A stretch of DNA of 64,000 nt, from positions 42,194,176 to 42,258,175 of the forward strand of contig JAOANR010000009.1 of the NCBI GenBank assembly GCA_030278955.1, given 5' to 3'. The position numbers were made by a program, and so were the translations under genes. This stretch comes from Hygrophila difformis (Eukaryota; Streptophyta; Magnoliopsida; Lamiales; Acanthaceae). The notes below the pieces were generated by a model. It was given only the letters and a program-made list of their open reading frames with translations, did not search any database and was not told the DNA's origin. Shown here piece by piece: positions 63,123 through 64,000 of the stretch; position 1 is the first letter of the stretch, and every line of letters begins with the position of its first letter.

Positions 63123-64000
63123 TGTAACACCCGGATTTGATAACCCAGGCCGGGATGTCACCGCCACACCTTTCCAAGCAAGACGCGAACCATTAAGAGC
63201 TCACTTGAGAAGATGCTACGGCTAAGTTGTATCAATATTTAAAAATATTAAAAACCAATCAAAGAGTGCCCGAACTTAAATCAGAGTAAAGTCTAATATG
63301 CATCATTTAAATTAGTGCGGAAGCTAAAATAGGGCCAAAACATGCGGCCAAAACAAGACCAGAGTCTCAGTGCATAATTTAAATAAATAAAAAATACGAC
63401 AAGTCTTCATAAGAATAATCCCATCCCATCGTGCAAATGCTCACCCTGTGAAATCTGAGGAAAATAGAAACAACAACTTATCAGTACAAAAGGTACTGCG
63501 TAAGTTAATATATAGCACAACGAATTTTAAAGATTTTAGAAGAATATATAAAAACAAATGGGATTTTTAATTAAAAAGGAAGGACAATTACAAATAATTT
63601 TTCCGAAGCCTCTTACGCTTTGCCACACAAATAAATTACCATTGTTCATTTTAATCGAGAATAACCATTCATGGGGAATCAAACCCGCAAGAGCTCAAAC
63701 ACATTATTTTATCATTGTTTGTTTTGATCGAGGACATCCAAATTACCCGCTTGGGCGCTTATGTCCACAAGCCGTCGGTATCAACGATCCTGGGCCGAAG
63801 CCTTTTCAGATCAACATCCGCTTGGGCGCTTATGTCCACAAGCCGGCGATAATAACGATTCTAGGCTCATGCCCTTTCGAATCAACCCACCTCTGGGACT
63901 CGTATCCACGAGGGATGTGAAAGCAGTGACCCTATACAGACCACTCCGGAGCCCTAGATAACCCATACGGATACATCTAGGAGTATAGACTCTTACAATC
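63123..64000 (-). repeat. 5' LTR of element C, partial
   Basis: Very similar to 59471-60345; cut by the window end. Confidence 0.93.

Larger units (their letters stand above)
59471..64000 (-). mobile_element. internally deleted chromovirus (element C), runs off the window
   Basis: Left LTR 59471-61401, internal region 61402-63122, right LTR from 63123 to beyond 64000. The PPT complement (CTACCTTCCTTAG) follows the left LTR, and a PBS complement with one mismatch (GCTGTGATACCA, 63108-63119) precedes the right LTR. The internal 1.7 kb keeps protease and the integrase end with a chromodomain on the minus strand but lacks gag, RT, RNase H and most of integrase. The left flank is TCATA; the right flank is outside. 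Confidence 0.92.

Overview
The window is typical plant nuclear DNA from an angiosperm, most likely a eudicot. It has one clear host gene with six introns and plant TE lineages: LINE with RNase H, Ty1/copia, Ty3/gypsy chromoviruses, PIF/Harbinger, Stowaway, and hAT- and CACTA-like ends. The retroelements use tRNA-iMet primer sites (TGGTATCAGAGC). The species cannot be named from the sequence.

Layout. 1-2557 is the 3' part of a LINE. 2979-3674 is a small hAT-like element with a Stowaway MITE inside it. 4167-7031 is an intact UDP-glucuronate decarboxylase (UXS) gene of seven exons, whose first intron looks like a minor-spliceosome AT-AC intron. 7478-34157 is one decayed Ty1/copia element blown up from about 5.0 kb to 26.7 kb by three insertions, each with a perfect 5-bp target duplication: a gag-only gypsy element (9166-17914), a solo LTR (18339-22222) that itself holds another solo LTR (18951-21719), and a full-length but broken Ty3/gypsy element (23946-32955). 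34158-38560 is mostly unique DNA with one weak gene candidate. 38561-43509 is a young, nearly intact Tnt1-like copia element. 44217-56402 appears to be a decayed PIF/Harbinger transposon. It holds a pararetrovirus- or retroelement-like fragment (44854 to about 53480), which is in turn split by a second gag-only gypsy element (45559-53056). 59471 to the window end is an internally deleted chromovirus that keeps a chromodomain.

The most interesting signal is in the LTRs of the chromovirus-related elements. They carry tandem arrays of short stem-loops whose arms change together (CTTG/CAAG, CCTG/CAGG, CCTA/TAGG in one group; CTGCC/GGCAG, CTGTC/GACAG, TTGCC/GGCAA in another). Loop sequence differs between families while the hairpin layout persists. 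In one group each unit also contains, in the element's sense direction, an exact match to the Pol III B-box/T-arm consensus. Other notable points are a 60-61-bp tandem array that repeats the primer-binding site four times, a composite LTR that has captured a polypurine tract plus an LTR start, two gag-only elements with intact gag and very recent LTRs, and a gypsy pol frame that runs into its own LTR with a tail recognisable in a divergent solo LTR.

Apart from UXS, no gene in the window can be assigned a host function. Element boundaries rest on TG...CA ends, target duplications, PBS and PPT positions read directly from the sequence. Family assignments rest on recognised protein motifs. No database search was possible.
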